Program-made: the position numbers and the translations under genes | Shown: piece after piece, positions 33,358 through 42,563 of the stretch | Layout: the number at the start of each line of letters is the position of its first letter | How positions within the stretch are numbered: the first letter of the stretch is position 1 | Notes under the pieces: model-generated | The model's input: the letters and a program-made list of their open reading frames with translations, nothing else | What the model was told of the DNA's origin: nothing | Databases searched by the model: none | Assembly (NCBI GenBank): GCA_031551695.1 | Contig: JAVBNG010000045.1 | Coordinates: 1 to 64,000 of the forward strand | Direction of reading: 5' to 3' | DNA: 64,000 bases | Source of the DNA: JAAYCI01 sp031551695 | GTDB taxonomy: Bacteria; Bacillota; Clostridia; Oscillospirales; Ruminococcaceae

Positions 33358-35286
33358 ATGCAAAAAAACGCATCTTATAAAAAGCTGGAATTCAATACGA
33401 TTACAACCATGCTGGCCGAACATGCCATCAGTGATTCCGCCAAAGAGAAATGCCGCTGCCTTGCGCCGTTTATGAGCGAGAGCCGCAGCCAAAATGAAAT
33501 GCGCCTTACCACCGGCGCAAGGAACATTCTGGACACATGCGGCAGCCCGCCCCTGGCCGGCATGAAAGATTTGGAAGAAATCCTTACCTTGTGCGGGGCA
33601 GGCGCCATGCTGGTGCCGGACCAGCTGGAACAGGTGGAAAAATTTTTGGTGGCGTGCGCACGCATGCAAAGCTACCTGCGCAAGGCGGCCGGGGCGAACG
33701 AGACCATCGCATCCTACGGCGGCAGCTTTCAGCTTCTGCCGGGCCTCGGCGGCGAAATCAACCGCTGCATCCGGGCCGGGCGCGTGGACGAAAACGCCAG
33801 CGGCGCCCTCGCCACCCTGCGGCGCAAGCTGGAGGGGCTGGCCGGGCAGGTGCAGTCCACTTTGGCCACCCTTGCCCAGCGGCACAGGCAGTGGCTAAGC
33901 GACGGGAGCGCCGTGCAGCGCAGCGGCCGGTATGTGCTGGGCGTGCGGCGGGAGTACAAAAGCAAAATAAGCGGCGCGGTGGTGGATCTGTCCGCCACTG
34001 GCAGTACCGTGTTCATCGAGCCTGCCGCCGTGGCAAAGCTGCACAGCCAGATGGCCGCCTTGCGCGTTGAGGAAGAAAACGAAGTGCGCAAAGTGCTGTA
34101 CACCCTTTCCGCTTTGGTGGACGAATACGCGGCGGGCCTTCGCCTGAACATAGAGGCCATGGAAACGCTGGACTTTTTGTTTGCCAGGGCCAAGCTCAGC
34201 GCCGCGCTGCGGGCGGGGCCGGTGGAACTGACAGCCGCGCGCACGCTTTGCCTTGTGCAGGCTCGCCACCCGCTTCTGCCCGCCGAAACCTGCGTGCCGC
34301 TGGATATCTCTATGGATAAAGAAACGCGAGGCGTCATCATCACCGGGCCCAACACCGGCGGCAAAACCGTGGCGCTGAAAACCGTGGGCCTGCTGTGCCT
34401 GATGGCCCAGTGCGGCCTGCACGTTACGGCAAGCCCTGAAAGCGTGGTGTGCTTGCAGGCGGCCTACCTGTGCGATTTGGGAGACGGCCAGAGCATCAGC
34501 GAAAATTTGTCCACCTTCTCCTCCCACATGGCCACCATCATCGGCATATTGGAACAGGCAGACGGCGAGAGCCTGGTGCTGCTGGACGAGCTGGGCAGCG
34601 GCACAGACCCCGCCGAGGGCATGGGCATTGCCGTGGCCGTGCTGGAGGCCCTGCGGGGTACCGGCTGTATGCTGGTGGCCACCACACATTATCCTGAAGT
34701 AAAGCAATATGCCGCCACGGCGCCCGGGTTCGTCAACGCTCGCATGGCTTTCGACAGGGAGAGCCTTGCCCCCACCTACCGGCTGGAAATTGGCCGCGCC
34801 GGCGAAAGCTGTGCCCTGTTCATCGCCCGGCGGCTGGGCCTTCCCGCCGCCGTTTTGCGCCATGCCGAGCAGGCGGCTTATCGTTCCACGGCCGTTGTTC
34901 AAAATGACGCCCCTGCACCGACGCAAAACAAAAAAAACAGCCGCATCGTGGCGGCCGCCGCGCCGAAAGCGGTGTCTTCCCACGCCGCCGGCTTTGGCTT
35001 TGGCGACAGTGTGCTGGTATACCCCCGGCGGGAAGCGGGAATCGTTTTCCACCCCGCCAACGATACAGGCGAAATTGGCGTGCAGGTAAAGGGCGCAAAG
35101 AAGTGGATTCCCCACAAGCGCCTGAAGCTTGTGACCAAAGCTGAAATGCTGTACCCGCCCGATTATGACTTTTCAGTGGTTTTCGACACGGTGGAGAACC
35201 GCAAGGCGCGCAAGCAAATGGACAAAGGCCACCATATCAAGGGCAATGTCATCATCCACGAGGACGGCTTTGAATTGGATGGCTGA
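33358..35286 (+). CDS. MutS2-like ATPase lacking the Smr nuclease domain
   Basis: A 642-residue MutS-family protein. Residues 1-280 are the helical lever/clamp-like region; the ATPase follows, with Walker A GPNTGGKT at 330-337, a MutS signature around STFSSHM, Walker B LVLLDELGSGTDP and the THYPEVK switch. Typical MutS2 is near 780 residues and ends in an Smr endonuclease domain; here the C-terminus stops after a short KOW-like segment, so nuclease activity is not expected. AAAGGAG precedes the ATG. MutS2 proteins act on recombination intermediates or stalled ribosomes; which applies to this shorter form is open. Confidence 0.88.
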   Translation: MQKNASYKKLEFNTITTMLAEHAISDSAKEKCRCLAPFMSESRSQNEMRLTTGARNILDTCGSPPLAGMKDLEEILTLCGAGAMLVPDQLEQVEKFLVACARMQSYLRKAAGANETIASYGGSFQLLPGLGGEINRCIRAGRVDENASGALATLRRKLEGLAGQVQSTLATLAQRHRQWLSDGSAVQRSGRYVLGVRREYKSKISGAVVDLSATGSTVFIEPAAVAKLHSQMAALRVEEENEVRKVLYTLSALVDEYAAGLRLNIEAMETLDFLFARAKLSAALRAGPVELTAARTLCLVQARHPLLPAETCVPLDISMDKETRGVIITGPNTGGKTVALKTVGLLCLMAQCGLHVTASPESVVCLQAAYLCDLGDGQSISENLSTFSSHMATIIGILEQADGESLVLLDELGSGTDPAEGMGIAVAVLEALRGTGCMLVATTHYPEVKQYAATAPGFVNARMAFDRESLAPTYRLEIGRAGESCALFIARRLGLPAAVLRHAEQAAYRSTAVVQNDAPAPTQNKKNSRIVAAAAPKAVSSHAAGFGFGDSVLVYPRREAGIVFHPANDTGEIGVQVKGAKKWIPHKRLKLVTKAEMLYPPDYDFSVVFDTVENRKARKQMDKGHHIKGNVIIHEDGFELDG

Positions 35287-35300
35287 CAAAAAAAGGAGAC

Positions 35301-35447
35301 ATGATGGAAACCAAAACGCGGCGGCGGTTCGTTGGGGCAGCCGCGCCGTTTACGCCAAAACCCTGCCGTAAATGCAGATTCCAAACCAAAACCATGCAAA
35401 TGAGCCATAAGAATGAAAGGGGCAAAAAAGAATGCAGAAATGCCTGA
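35301..35447 (+). CDS. Possible 48-aa small basic protein with CxxC
   Basis: An ATG at 35301, preceded by AAAAAAGGAGAC (another ATG follows at once, so either could start), opens a 48-codon frame ending at TGA 35445-35447. The product is very basic, with TRRRF near the start, Cys22 and Cys25 in PCRKC, and Cys45. It overlaps the start of the next gene (35432) by 16 nt, so translation could be coupled. I recognise no family. The ribosome site is as good as those of the real genes here, but frames of this size can occur by chance. Confidence 0.4.
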   Translation: MMETKTRRRFVGAAAPFTPKPCRKCRFQTKTMQMSHKNERGKKECRNA

Positions 35448-35968
35448 TCGTGGTGGATTACCAAAACGATTTTGTGTCCGGTTCCCTTGGGTTTCCCGGG
35501 GCACAGGCGCTGGACGCCTTGATTGCGGAGAAAATCCGGGAATACCGCGCAAACGGGGACGCAGTGGTGTTTACGTTCGACACCCACGGCCCGGACTACC
35601 TGCACACGCAGGAGGGCCGGCATCTACCCGTGCCCCACTGCGTTGCGGGAACCCCCGGCCACGGGCTGTACGGCGAAACCGCAGAGATGGCAAACGATAC
35701 GGACAAGCGCTTTTACAAGCCCGCCTTCGGCTCCGGCGAGTTGTACGAATACCTGAAGGCCACGCCCTTTGCGCAAATCGAACTGGTGGGCCTCGTGTCG
35801 AACATCTGCGTCATCTCCAACGCCGTCCTCGCCAAAACGGCCCAGCCGGAAACACCGGTGCTCGTGGACGCCGCCTGCACCGCCAGCCACGACCCCAAAC
35901 TGCACGAGGAAACGCTGGACGTGATGGAGGGGTTGCAGATACAAGTGACAGGGAGAACCGGCGCGTAA
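35432..35968 (+). CDS. Isochorismatase-fold cysteine hydrolase, nicotinamidase-like
   Basis: A 178-residue protein starting MQKCLIVVDYQNDF. The triad Asp9, Lys96 (RFYKPAFGSG) and Cys126 (GLVSNICVISNAV) is complete. The metal-site pattern FDTHGPDY with Asp50 and His52, and HLPVPHCVAGTPG, resemble nicotinamidase, which turns nicotinamide into nicotinate for NAD salvage. AAAGGGG lies 9 nt before the ATG, and the start overlaps the small frame at 35301-35447. Other amidase activities are possible in this fold, but the histidine-rich metal site favours a nicotinamidase. Confidence 0.8.
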   Translation: MQKCLIVVDYQNDFVSGSLGFPGAQALDALIAEKIREYRANGDAVVFTFDTHGPDYLHTQEGRHLPVPHCVAGTPGHGLYGETAEMANDTDKRFYKPAFGSGELYEYLKATPFAQIELVGLVSNICVISNAVLAKTAQPETPVLVDAACTASHDPKLHEETLDVMEGLQIQVTGRTGA

Positions 35969-36132
35969 TGCGGGAAGCTTTTTTGAAACGGCCTGCTATG
36001 CGGAAATTACACGGGGAGTACGGCTGGCTTTTGTTTACAGAACTTTCGACAATTAGGCGTTTCTTTTCCTTCCTTTTTCTGCTATGTTGGCACTGTAAGC
36101 CCTTGCCGCAAACCCTTTGAAAAGGAGACGCT

Positions 36133-37077
36133 ATGAAAGAAATTTACCTCGCCGCCGGATGCTTTTGGGGAGCGGAACAATATTTTTCCTCCATCTATGG
36201 TGTGGCGGACACCGAAGTTGGCTACGCAAACGGCCAGTGCGCAAACCCCAGCTACGAGCAGGTATGCCGTGAAGGCACCGGCCACGCCGAAACCGTGAAA
36301 GTTGCCTACGATGAAAGCAAAGTGTCCCTCGCCTTTTTGCTGGAACTGTTTTATGAAGCCATAGACCCCACCGCGGTGAACCGGCAGGGCGGCGACGTGG
36401 GCCGCCAATACCGCACCGGAATTTATTACACCGACCCCGCCGACCTCCCCGTCATCCAGGCATCGCTGGCCGCGCTGGCCGCGCGGCTTACAAACCCTAT
36501 GGCCATTGAAGCGGAGCCACTGCAAGGGTTTTGGCCCGCAGAGGAGTACCACCAAAAATATCTGGAAAAGAACCCCGGCGGCTATTGCCACATCGGCCCG
36601 GCGCAGTTCCGCCGCGCCGCTGCCGCGCGCATGCCCCCGCCCGCCCGCCCCGGCCGGGAGGAACTGCAAAAAAAGCTGACGCCGCTGCAATATGAGGTGA
36701 CGCAAAACGCCGCCACGGAGCCGCCCTTCCAAAACGAGTTCTGGGACGACCACCGCCGCGGCCTGTACGTGGACATCATCACCGGCGAGCCACTGTTTGT
36801 TTCAGCCGACAAATTCGATTCCGGCTGTGGCTGGCCCAGCTTTTCGCGCCCTGTGAAGCGGGACGCCCTTGTGGAAAAAACGGACCGTTCCCACGGCATT
36901 GAACGCACCGAGGTGCGCGGCGCGGCAAGCGACGCCCACCTGGGCCATGTGTTTACAGACGGCCCCCGGAAGCAGGGCGGCCTGCGCTACTGCATCAACT
37001 CCGCCGCGCTGCGCTTTGTGCCGGAAGAACAAATGGAAGCCGAAGGCTACGGCGAGTGGCTGCAGCTGGTAAAATAA
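36133..37077 (+). CDS. msrAB: Fused peptide methionine sulfoxide reductase MsrA/MsrB
   Basis: A 314-residue bifunctional repair enzyme. Residues 1 to about 155 are MsrA with GCFWG (catalytic Cys10), which reduces methionine-S-sulfoxide. From about residue 170 the MsrB domain follows, with DKFDSGCGWPSFSRPV and the catalytic cysteine in RYCINSAALRF, which reduces the R form. The order A then B is common in Firmicutes. There is no signal peptide, so it is cytoplasmic. AAAAGGAG precedes the ATG. The 164-bp upstream gap has a TATGTT that could be a -10, without a clear -35. It probably protects oxygen-sensitive proteins in this Fe-S-rich anaerobe. Confidence 0.95.
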   Translation: MKEIYLAAGCFWGAEQYFSSIYGVADTEVGYANGQCANPSYEQVCREGTGHAETVKVAYDESKVSLAFLLELFYEAIDPTAVNRQGGDVGRQYRTGIYYTDPADLPVIQASLAALAARLTNPMAIEAEPLQGFWPAEEYHQKYLEKNPGGYCHIGPAQFRRAAAARMPPPARPGREELQKKLTPLQYEVTQNAATEPPFQNEFWDDHRRGLYVDIITGEPLFVSADKFDSGCGWPSFSRPVKRDALVEKTDRSHGIERTEVRGAASDAHLGHVFTDGPRKQGGLRYCINSAALRFVPEEQMEAEGYGEWLQLVK

Positions 37078-37174
37078 CGGTGGCCTTTGCCGCTGCAGTG
37101 CGCCTGATTAAGACGCGTTTGCGTAAATAATCGCCAGTATTGGCGGGCAGAACAAAAAGGATTATCGAATATAA

Positions 37175-38869
37175 ATGAATAAGGTCGTTTTGCTCGCCGT
37201 CAACGCAAAATACATCCACAGTTCCCTGTCCGTGTGGGCGCTTGCCGCCGGCATACAGCAGTTTGCCCGCGCGGAGGTTGAAACAACAGTGGTGGAAGCC
37301 ACCATCAACCAAAACGCCGCCGATATCGCCGCCGGGGTGGCCGCCCACGCCCCGGCGCTCGTCGGCGTTTCCACCTATATCTGGAACGCGAACCTTCTGC
37401 CGCAGCTCCTTTGCGGGCTGCGCGCAAGGCTGCCCCAGGCCGTGATCGTTTTGGGCGGGCCGGAGGCGACGTTCAACGCGGAACACTGGCTGCGGCACGG
37501 GGCAAACTATGTGCTGCGCGGCGAAGGGGAACGCAGCTTCCCCGCGCTGGCGGACGCGCTGTTTTCAAAAGCTCCGCCGGCGGGCTTGCTTGCGGGCATC
37601 CCCGGCCTTTGCCGGCTGGCAGACGGCCGGTTCACCGCAAACCCGGAGGAAATTTTAAACGAGACACCGCCGAACCCTTACACCCCCGCGTGGTTCGGTG
37701 CACTGGGCGGGCGCATCGCCTATCTGGAAACATCGCGCGGGTGCCCTTTTTCCTGCGCCTTTTGCCTTTCCGGGCAGGACGCTGTCCGCTTTTTCCCCCT
37801 CGAACGCGCAAAACAGCAGCTTTCGGCGCTGTCGCACGCGGGGGCGCAAACCGTCAAGCTGGTGGACCGCACGTTTAACTGCAACCCGGCCAGGGCGTAC
37901 GAGCTGTTCGCCTATGTGATCGGCCTGGACACCGGCTGCCGCTTTCATTTTGAAGTGGCCGCCGACCTGTTTGACGAAGACACGCTGTCGCTGTTAAAAA
38001 CAGCGCCGCCGGGCCGCATCCAGCTGGAAGCGGGGATACAAAGCTTTTACGCGCCCACACTAAGCGCCGTGTCGCGGCGGACAGACCTTAAAAAAGTGGC
38101 GCGAAATATTTCGGCGCTTCTTTCCGGCGGGAACATCCATGTGCACGTCGACCTGATTGCCGGGCTGCCGCTGGAGACATTTGCGGAATTTCAAAAAAGC
38201 TTTAACAGCGCCTATGCGCTGGGCGCGCACCAGTTGCAGCTCGGGTTTTTGAAGCTGTTGCACGGCTGCGCCCTGCGCGCGGGCGCGCGGGCGCTGGAGC
38301 TCCATTTCGCGGACGAAGCGCCTTACGAGATCACGGAAAACGCGTGGATGACCGCCGGGGAACTGGACACCCTGCGCAAAGTGGAGGACGCGCTGGAGCA
38401 CGCCTATAACAGCGGCCGGTTTTTGTCCGCGCTGCAATACGTGCTTGCGGCCACCGGCATGCTCCCGTTTGATTTGTACTGCGGTTTGGGCCGGCACGCG
38501 CCGCACGGCGGCATGCCGCTTGGCGAATACGCCCAGCAGCTCTACACGTACTTTTGCGGCCTGCCGGGTGTTCGGCGGGAAATATTGCGGGACCATATGG
38601 TCTGCGACTTGCTTGCCGGCGCAAAGGGCGAAAGCCTGCCGCCGGCACTGCGCGTGCAGGACGCCCGCCACCGGCTTGTTGCAAAAACGGCGGCGGATTT
38701 TTACGGCCGTTCTGTTCCCCGCCGTGAAACCGCCGTGCTGCGGGGCCGGGGCCAAGGCGTTTTTGTTGGCCCTGTGCAAAACCGCGTAACAGGCCTGTGG
38801 GGATTGCACTTTGTGGAACTGCCCGCGCAAAAAGCAACGGGACAGAAGAAGAAGAAGAAGAGGCCTTGA
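37175..38869 (+). CDS. B12-binding-domain radical SAM protein (DUF4080 type)
   Basis: A 564-residue protein. An N-terminal cobalamin-binding-like fold covers about residues 1-130 (VVLLAVNAKYIHSSLSV at the start, LGGPEATFN later). The radical SAM core has Cys190, Cys194 and Cys197 in SRGCPFSCAFC, the [4Fe-4S] ligands, and the C-terminal region fits DUF4080. Such enzymes use S-adenosylmethionine radicals; the substrate of this subgroup is unknown. The protein ends in a run of six lysines (QKKKKKKRP) coded by an AAG repeat. The ribosome site AAAAGGA is 13-14 nt from the ATG, longer than usual. It is convergent with the cyclophilin gene, 19 bp apart, with no terminator evident. Confidence 0.85.
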   Translation: MNKVVLLAVNAKYIHSSLSVWALAAGIQQFARAEVETTVVEATINQNAADIAAGVAAHAPALVGVSTYIWNANLLPQLLCGLRARLPQAVIVLGGPEATFNAEHWLRHGANYVLRGEGERSFPALADALFSKAPPAGLLAGIPGLCRLADGRFTANPEEILNETPPNPYTPAWFGALGGRIAYLETSRGCPFSCAFCLSGQDAVRFFPLERAKQQLSALSHAGAQTVKLVDRTFNCNPARAYELFAYVIGLDTGCRFHFEVAADLFDEDTLSLLKTAPPGRIQLEAGIQSFYAPTLSAVSRRTDLKKVARNISALLSGGNIHVHVDLIAGLPLETFAEFQKSFNSAYALGAHQLQLGFLKLLHGCALRAGARALELHFADEAPYEITENAWMTAGELDTLRKVEDALEHAYNSGRFLSALQYVLAATGMLPFDLYCGLGRHAPHGGMPLGEYAQQLYTYFCGLPGVRREILRDHMVCDLLAGAKGESLPPALRVQDARHRLVAKTAADFYGRSVPRRETAVLRGRGQGVFVGPVQNRVTGLWGLHFVELPAQKATGQKKKKKRP

Positions 38870-38888
38870 CGCGGCAGGCGTTATGGCA

Positions 38889-39584
38889 TCAGCCCTCAAC
38901 CACCCGGATTGTCTCGATCACCACCGGCTCCAACGGCACGCTCAGTTCGCCCCGGGCATTGGTGGTTTTTTCCACCGAGGTAATGTCGTCCACCACGTCC
39001 ATGCCGTCCACCACCTTGCCAAAAGCGGCGTAGTCGCCGTCTAAAAAAGTGGCGTCGGCGTTTGTGATGAAGAACTGGCTGCCGGCGCTGTCCGGGTCTC
39101 CGCCACGCGCCATGCTGATGGTTCCGCGGGTGTGGCTGAGGGGATTGTCCCACCCGTTGGAGGAAAATTCGCCCTTGATCTGGTAGCCGGGGCCGCCGGA
39201 TCCATTCCCGTCCGGGTCTCCTCCCTGAATCATAAAACCGTCCATAATGCGGTGAAAGGTAGTTCCATCGTAAAAGCCCTCGCCCGCCAGCTTCACAAAA
39301 TTGTCCACCGTAACAGGCGCGGCGGTGCGGTCCAGCTCCAGCGTGATAACACCGCCGTCCTGCATGGTAATTGCAACGATGGGGTTGTTCTCTTCGGCCT
39401 CGCCGGTCTGTGTCTTGCCGCTTTGGGCTCCGTCGCTGCTTGTCTTTTCGCTTTGGGCGGCGGCGCTGCTGTCCGGTTCTGTTTCTGTGCCGCCTTGTTC
39501 AGCGGCCTTTGGGCCGCAGGCCGCAAAAAGAATGCACGCGGCAAACGCAGCCATGCGCAAAAAACCAACTTTTCGGGTATTCAT
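38889..39584 (-). CDS. Cyclophilin-type peptidyl-prolyl isomerase lipoprotein
   Basis: A 231-residue exported isomerase. It starts MNTRKVGFLRMAAFAACILF with lipobox LFAAC, then a Glu/Ser/Gln-rich linker to about residue 70. The cyclophilin domain shows FHRIMDGFMIQGGDPDGNG and GSQFFITNA, both near-consensus. It would sit on the outer face of the membrane and help fold exported proteins. I chose the ATG at 39584, which starts the signal peptide; a longer frame upstream would spoil it. The ribosome site (GGGAG) is somewhat far away. Confidence 0.92.
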   Translation of the reverse strand: MNTRKVGFLRMAAFAACILFAACGPKAAEQGGTETEPDSSAAAQSEKTSSDGAQSGKTQTGEAEENNPIVAITMQDGGVITLELDRTAAPVTVDNFVKLAGEGFYDGTTFHRIMDGFMIQGGDPDGNGSGGPGYQIKGEFSSNGWDNPLSHTRGTISMARGGDPDSAGSQFFITNADATFLDGDYAAFGKVVDGMDVVDDITSVEKTTNARGELSVPLEPVVIETIRVVEG

Positions 39585-39698
39585 CAAGATATCTCGCTCC
39601 CATGTGACAAAATTTATAACGGTTCCATACCGTAGCATATCATAAAAAGGCGGCGCTTGCCAGTGATATCCTCACCGGGTCACACTGTTTTTTTCCGG

Positions 39699-39727
39699 TT
39701 CTCTCCCGCCGGCATCTGTTGTATAAT
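39699..39727 (+). promoter_or_regulatory. Probable promoter of the glycosyltransferase gene
   Basis: A perfect TATAAT (39722-39727) lies about 50 bp before the start codon. The hexamer 17 bp upstream is TTCTCT, a weak -35. Confidence 0.4.
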
Positions 39728-39778
39728 ACAAAGGAATAAAAACAGGCGCTTAACGGTTCATCTCCAAGGAGGATCGGC

Positions 39779-40993
39779 ATGAATATTTTGCATGTCCTGG
39801 CACAACTGCCCTATCACACCGGCAGTGGCGTATACTTTTGCAATTTGATCGACCGCCTGAAGGCATATGGCCACCGGCAATGCGCGGTGTACGCCGTGCA
39901 GGGTGCGGACGCTTTTGATGTATTGGACGCAAAAGACTGTTGTGCCGTTCCCTTTAAAACAGCCGCCCTGCCGTTCCCCGCACCGGGAATGAGCGACGTG
40001 ATGCCCTACCCCAGCACGGTTTACGGCAAAATGGACGCTGAGATGCTGGCGGCGTGGCAGGCGGCCTTCTCCCACGCGCTGCACAAGGCGCGAAAGGCGT
40101 TTCAGCCCGACGTGGTGATTTTGCATCACTTGTGGATGCTTACCTCAATGGGGGCGGAACTATTCCAAGACGCCACCACCGTTGGCGTTTGCCACAATAC
40201 GGACCTGCGGCAAGCGCGGCAAAACCCGCACCTGAAGGCGGCATATGTAACAAACCTTGCGAAACTGGACGCTGTGGCGGTGCTGAGCAACCGGCAAAAA
40301 CCGGCCATCCACGCGCTTTACGGCCTGGACACCGCAAAAATGACGGTGGTTGGCGGCGGGTTCGACGAACACATTTTTTATCCGCCCCCGTGCAAAAGCG
40401 CCGGCCGGGATGTCCGCATGGTTTACGCCGGCAAAATTGCCGCTTCCAAAGGCGTGTTCGAGCTGGTGCGGGCGTTCCGCCTGGCGGCCAAAGCCATGCC
40501 GGAACTGCGGCTTGAAATCATCGGCATTGCCGACACCGAAAACGAAAGCCGCCTACACGCCCTAATTGGAGACGAAACCCGCATCACCCGGCGCCCCGCA
40601 CTGACGCAGAGGGAGTTGGCCGAGCAACTGCGCCAAAAGGATATTTTTGTGCTGCCGTCTTATTTTGAAGGCATTGCGCTGTCGGCCATCGAAGCGCTTG
40701 CCTGCGGGCTTTTCTGCGTCACCACCGAGATTCCGGACCTGATGGAGCTGCTGGGCGATGAGGTGAACGCCGGCGGCGTGATCACATATGTAACACCGCC
40801 CCGCGTATATGACACGGACAAGGCTGTGGAAGAAGACTTGGACGCGTTTGTAGCCGCGCTGGCGGAAAAGCTGCTGCTGCAGGCGGGCAAGGTGCGGCGT
40901 GGGGAGTGCTTCCCCGCGGGAATTACAGCCGCGGTGAACCGTCACGCCTGGTGCGGCGTGGCGGGGCGGTTTGCGGCAAAATATCTTGAATAA
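39779..40993 (+). CDS. Glycosyltransferase, GT4 type
   Basis: A 404-residue GT-B fold enzyme. The N-terminal half opens MNILHVLAQLPYHTGSGVYF, with the glycine-rich acceptor-side loop. The C-terminal half has MVYAGKIAASKGVFELVRA and the EX7E motif in YFEGIALSAIEALACG, both standard for retaining GT4 transferases that use nucleotide sugars. No membrane segment is evident, so it is probably cytoplasmic or peripheral. AAGGAGG precedes the ATG. It stands alone with its own promoter; no other glycan gene is nearby, so acceptor and product are unknown. Confidence 0.88.
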   Translation: MNILHVLAQLPYHTGSGVYFCNLIDRLKAYGHRQCAVYAVQGADAFDVLDAKDCCAVPFKTAALPFPAPGMSDVMPYPSTVYGKMDAEMLAAWQAAFSHALHKARKAFQPDVVILHHLWMLTSMGAELFQDATTVGVCHNTDLRQARQNPHLKAAYVTNLAKLDAVAVLSNRQKPAIHALYGLDTAKMTVVGGGFDEHIFYPPPCKSAGRDVRMVYAGKIAASKGVFELVRAFRLAAKAMPELRLEIIGIADTENESRLHALIGDETRITRRPALTQRELAEQLRQKDIFVLPSYFEGIALSAIEALACGLFCVTTEIPDLMELLGDEVNAGGVITYVTPPRVYDTDKAVEEDLDAFVAALAEKLLLQAGKVRRGECFPAGITAAVNRHAWCGVAGRFAAKYLE

Positions 40994-41121
40994 CCGGCGC
41001 TATTACAGTGCAATGCGCTGCATCAGCCAAAACGCGGCAGGCCACGCGCCGTAGCCATGTTCCTACAGATTGCGCGCGGCGAACGGGGTATACTGTAGTA
41101 AAATGACAGGAGGGCTTTTCT

Positions 41122-41610
41122 ATGCAAAAAGTCATAACCAACCTCTGGTTCGACCAAGAGGCCGAAGAAGCGGCCCGCTTTTACACTTCCCTGTTTGCGG
41201 ACGCCGAAATAATAAGAACCGACCGCTATGGCAAGGCCGGCGCCGAAGTGGCCGGTATGCCGGAAGGGTCGGTGCTGACGGTGGGGTTCACAATAAACGG
41301 ACAGACCTTTATTGCCATAAACGGCGGACCGATTTTCAAGTTTACCCCGGCCATTTCCCTGATGGTGATGTGCAAGGACCAAAATGAGGTGGACCGGCTG
41401 TGGGAAGCTCTTTCCGAGGGCGGGGAAAAATCCCAGTGCGGCTGGCTGACCGACCGGTACGGGCTGTCGTGGCAAATTGTGCCGGAAGGGATGGACGCGC
41501 TGGTGCACGACCCCGACCCCGCGAAGGCCGAACGGATGACCGCCGCCATGCTGAAAATGGGCAAGCTGGACATCAATGAGCTGAAACGGCTGGCGGAGCA
41601 GGAGGCATAA
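41122..41610 (+). CDS. VOC-superfamily protein (PhnB / 3-demethylubiquinone methyltransferase-like)
   Basis: A 162-residue protein starting MQKVITNLWFDQEAEEAARF, the usual opening of the PhnB-like glyoxalase fold, with FTINGQTFIAINGGP and the later CGWLTDRYGLSWQIVP segment. AGGAGGG lies 7 nt before the ATG. The family name refers to a distant resemblance; most members have no proven methyltransferase activity. It is convergent with the HAD gene; a weak hairpin (TGCCG/CGGCA, 41632-41649) followed by CCTTTTC lies between them. Confidence 0.85.
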   Translation: MQKVITNLWFDQEAEEAARFYTSLFADAEIIRTDRYGKAGAEVAGMPEGSVLTVGFTINGQTFIAINGGPIFKFTPAISLMVMCKDQNEVDRLWEALSEGGEKSQCGWLTDRYGLSWQIVPEGMDALVHDPDPAKAERMTAAMLKMGKLDINELKRLAEQEA

Positions 41611-41661
41611 ACAGGCTGGCTGTTCATGAGCTGCCGACAAATGGCGGCATCCTTTTCTTCG

Positions 41662-42348
41662 TTACCGCCCGCGCGTGTCGGCCAAAATTTCAACCAATTG
41701 CAATAAATCTACAATGGTGTAGTTCGGAATGCCGCCACCCTGTGCGCCGCGCGGGTTGTACCAGCAGGTGTCCATGCCGCACCGGCCGGCCCCGGCAATA
41801 TCCGCCTCCAGGCTATCCCCTATCATCAGCACATCCTGCGGCGCAAGGCCGCTTCGGCCAAGGCATTCCTTAAAAAAACGGCTGTCCGGCTTGTCGTAAC
41901 CGATATCATCCGAGACATATACGCCTTCAAAACAGGGCAACAGCCCCGCCAGTTCCAGCCGCCTGCGCTGCATCTCCAACTCCCCGTTGGAAGCCGCGTG
42001 CAGGCGGTATTTTGCGCACAAATTTTGCAGTGCCGCCGCCGCGTGGGGTTCCGCTGCTGTTTGCCCGGAAAGCGCTTTCGCAAAAATGCGCGGCGCGGCA
42101 GCGGCATCTGCTTCCACACCCAGCCGTGCAAACAGCTTTGGGAACCGGATATCCAGCACGCTTTGCACCGTAAGCGCCCCCTGCTTTTGCAAATTCCACA
42201 AAGCCGTGTCGATACCGCGGAAAGCTTCATATATGGAATCGTCAAACGGGGTGCCCAGCACGGCACAGGTTTCGCGCAGGGCATTTTTGCTGCAGGCGGC
42301 AAAATTGAATATGGTGTCGTCTATGTCAAAAAACAGGGCCTTGTACAT
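41662..42348 (-). CDS. HAD-superfamily hydrolase (YjjG/nucleotidase-like)
   Basis: A 228-residue phosphatase. Motif I is FFDIDDTIFNF, with Asp8 the nucleophile and Asp10 the acid; motif II is in LHAASNGELEMQ; and the acidic motif IV is LMIGDSLEADIAGAG. The cap and length fit the YjjG group, which hydrolyses nucleotides such as dUMP or damaged pyrimidine nucleotides. GAGGGAAG precedes the ATG. It is divergent from the purine operon, with 276 bp between them. The substrate is inferred only from family resemblance. Confidence 0.85.
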   Translation of the reverse strand: MYKALFFDIDDTIFNFAACSKNALRETCAVLGTPFDDSIYEAFRGIDTALWNLQKQGALTVQSVLDIRFPKLFARLGVEADAAAAPRIFAKALSGQTAAEPHAAAALQNLCAKYRLHAASNGELEMQRRRLELAGLLPCFEGVYVSDDIGYDKPDSRFFKECLGRSGLAPQDVLMIGDSLEADIAGAGRCGMDTCWYNPRGAQGGGIPNYTIVDLLQLVEILADTRGR

Positions 42349-42563
42349 GATGCTTCCCTCACTTTCGTCCTTGGCAACATGCCTTACCTGATACTATATC
42401 CTCTTTCAGGGCGGGCTGCAATGCGGCACCGGCCTTTTTTGTCCCCGCGCGGGAATGCCGCAAATAGCGGGGCAATTAGTAATACTTTCAGGCGGCCTAT
42501 ACAATGTTGCGGCGAAAGGTAGCACAAAGATTGTATCTTCATCTGAATCGCTGCCGCCCACAT

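Noticed and set aside
35968..36120. 50-codon frame overlapping the nicotinamidase stop (TAATG)
   Set aside because: The ribosome site is poor, and the frame runs through AT-rich sequence that more likely holds the msrAB promoter. It looks like chance.
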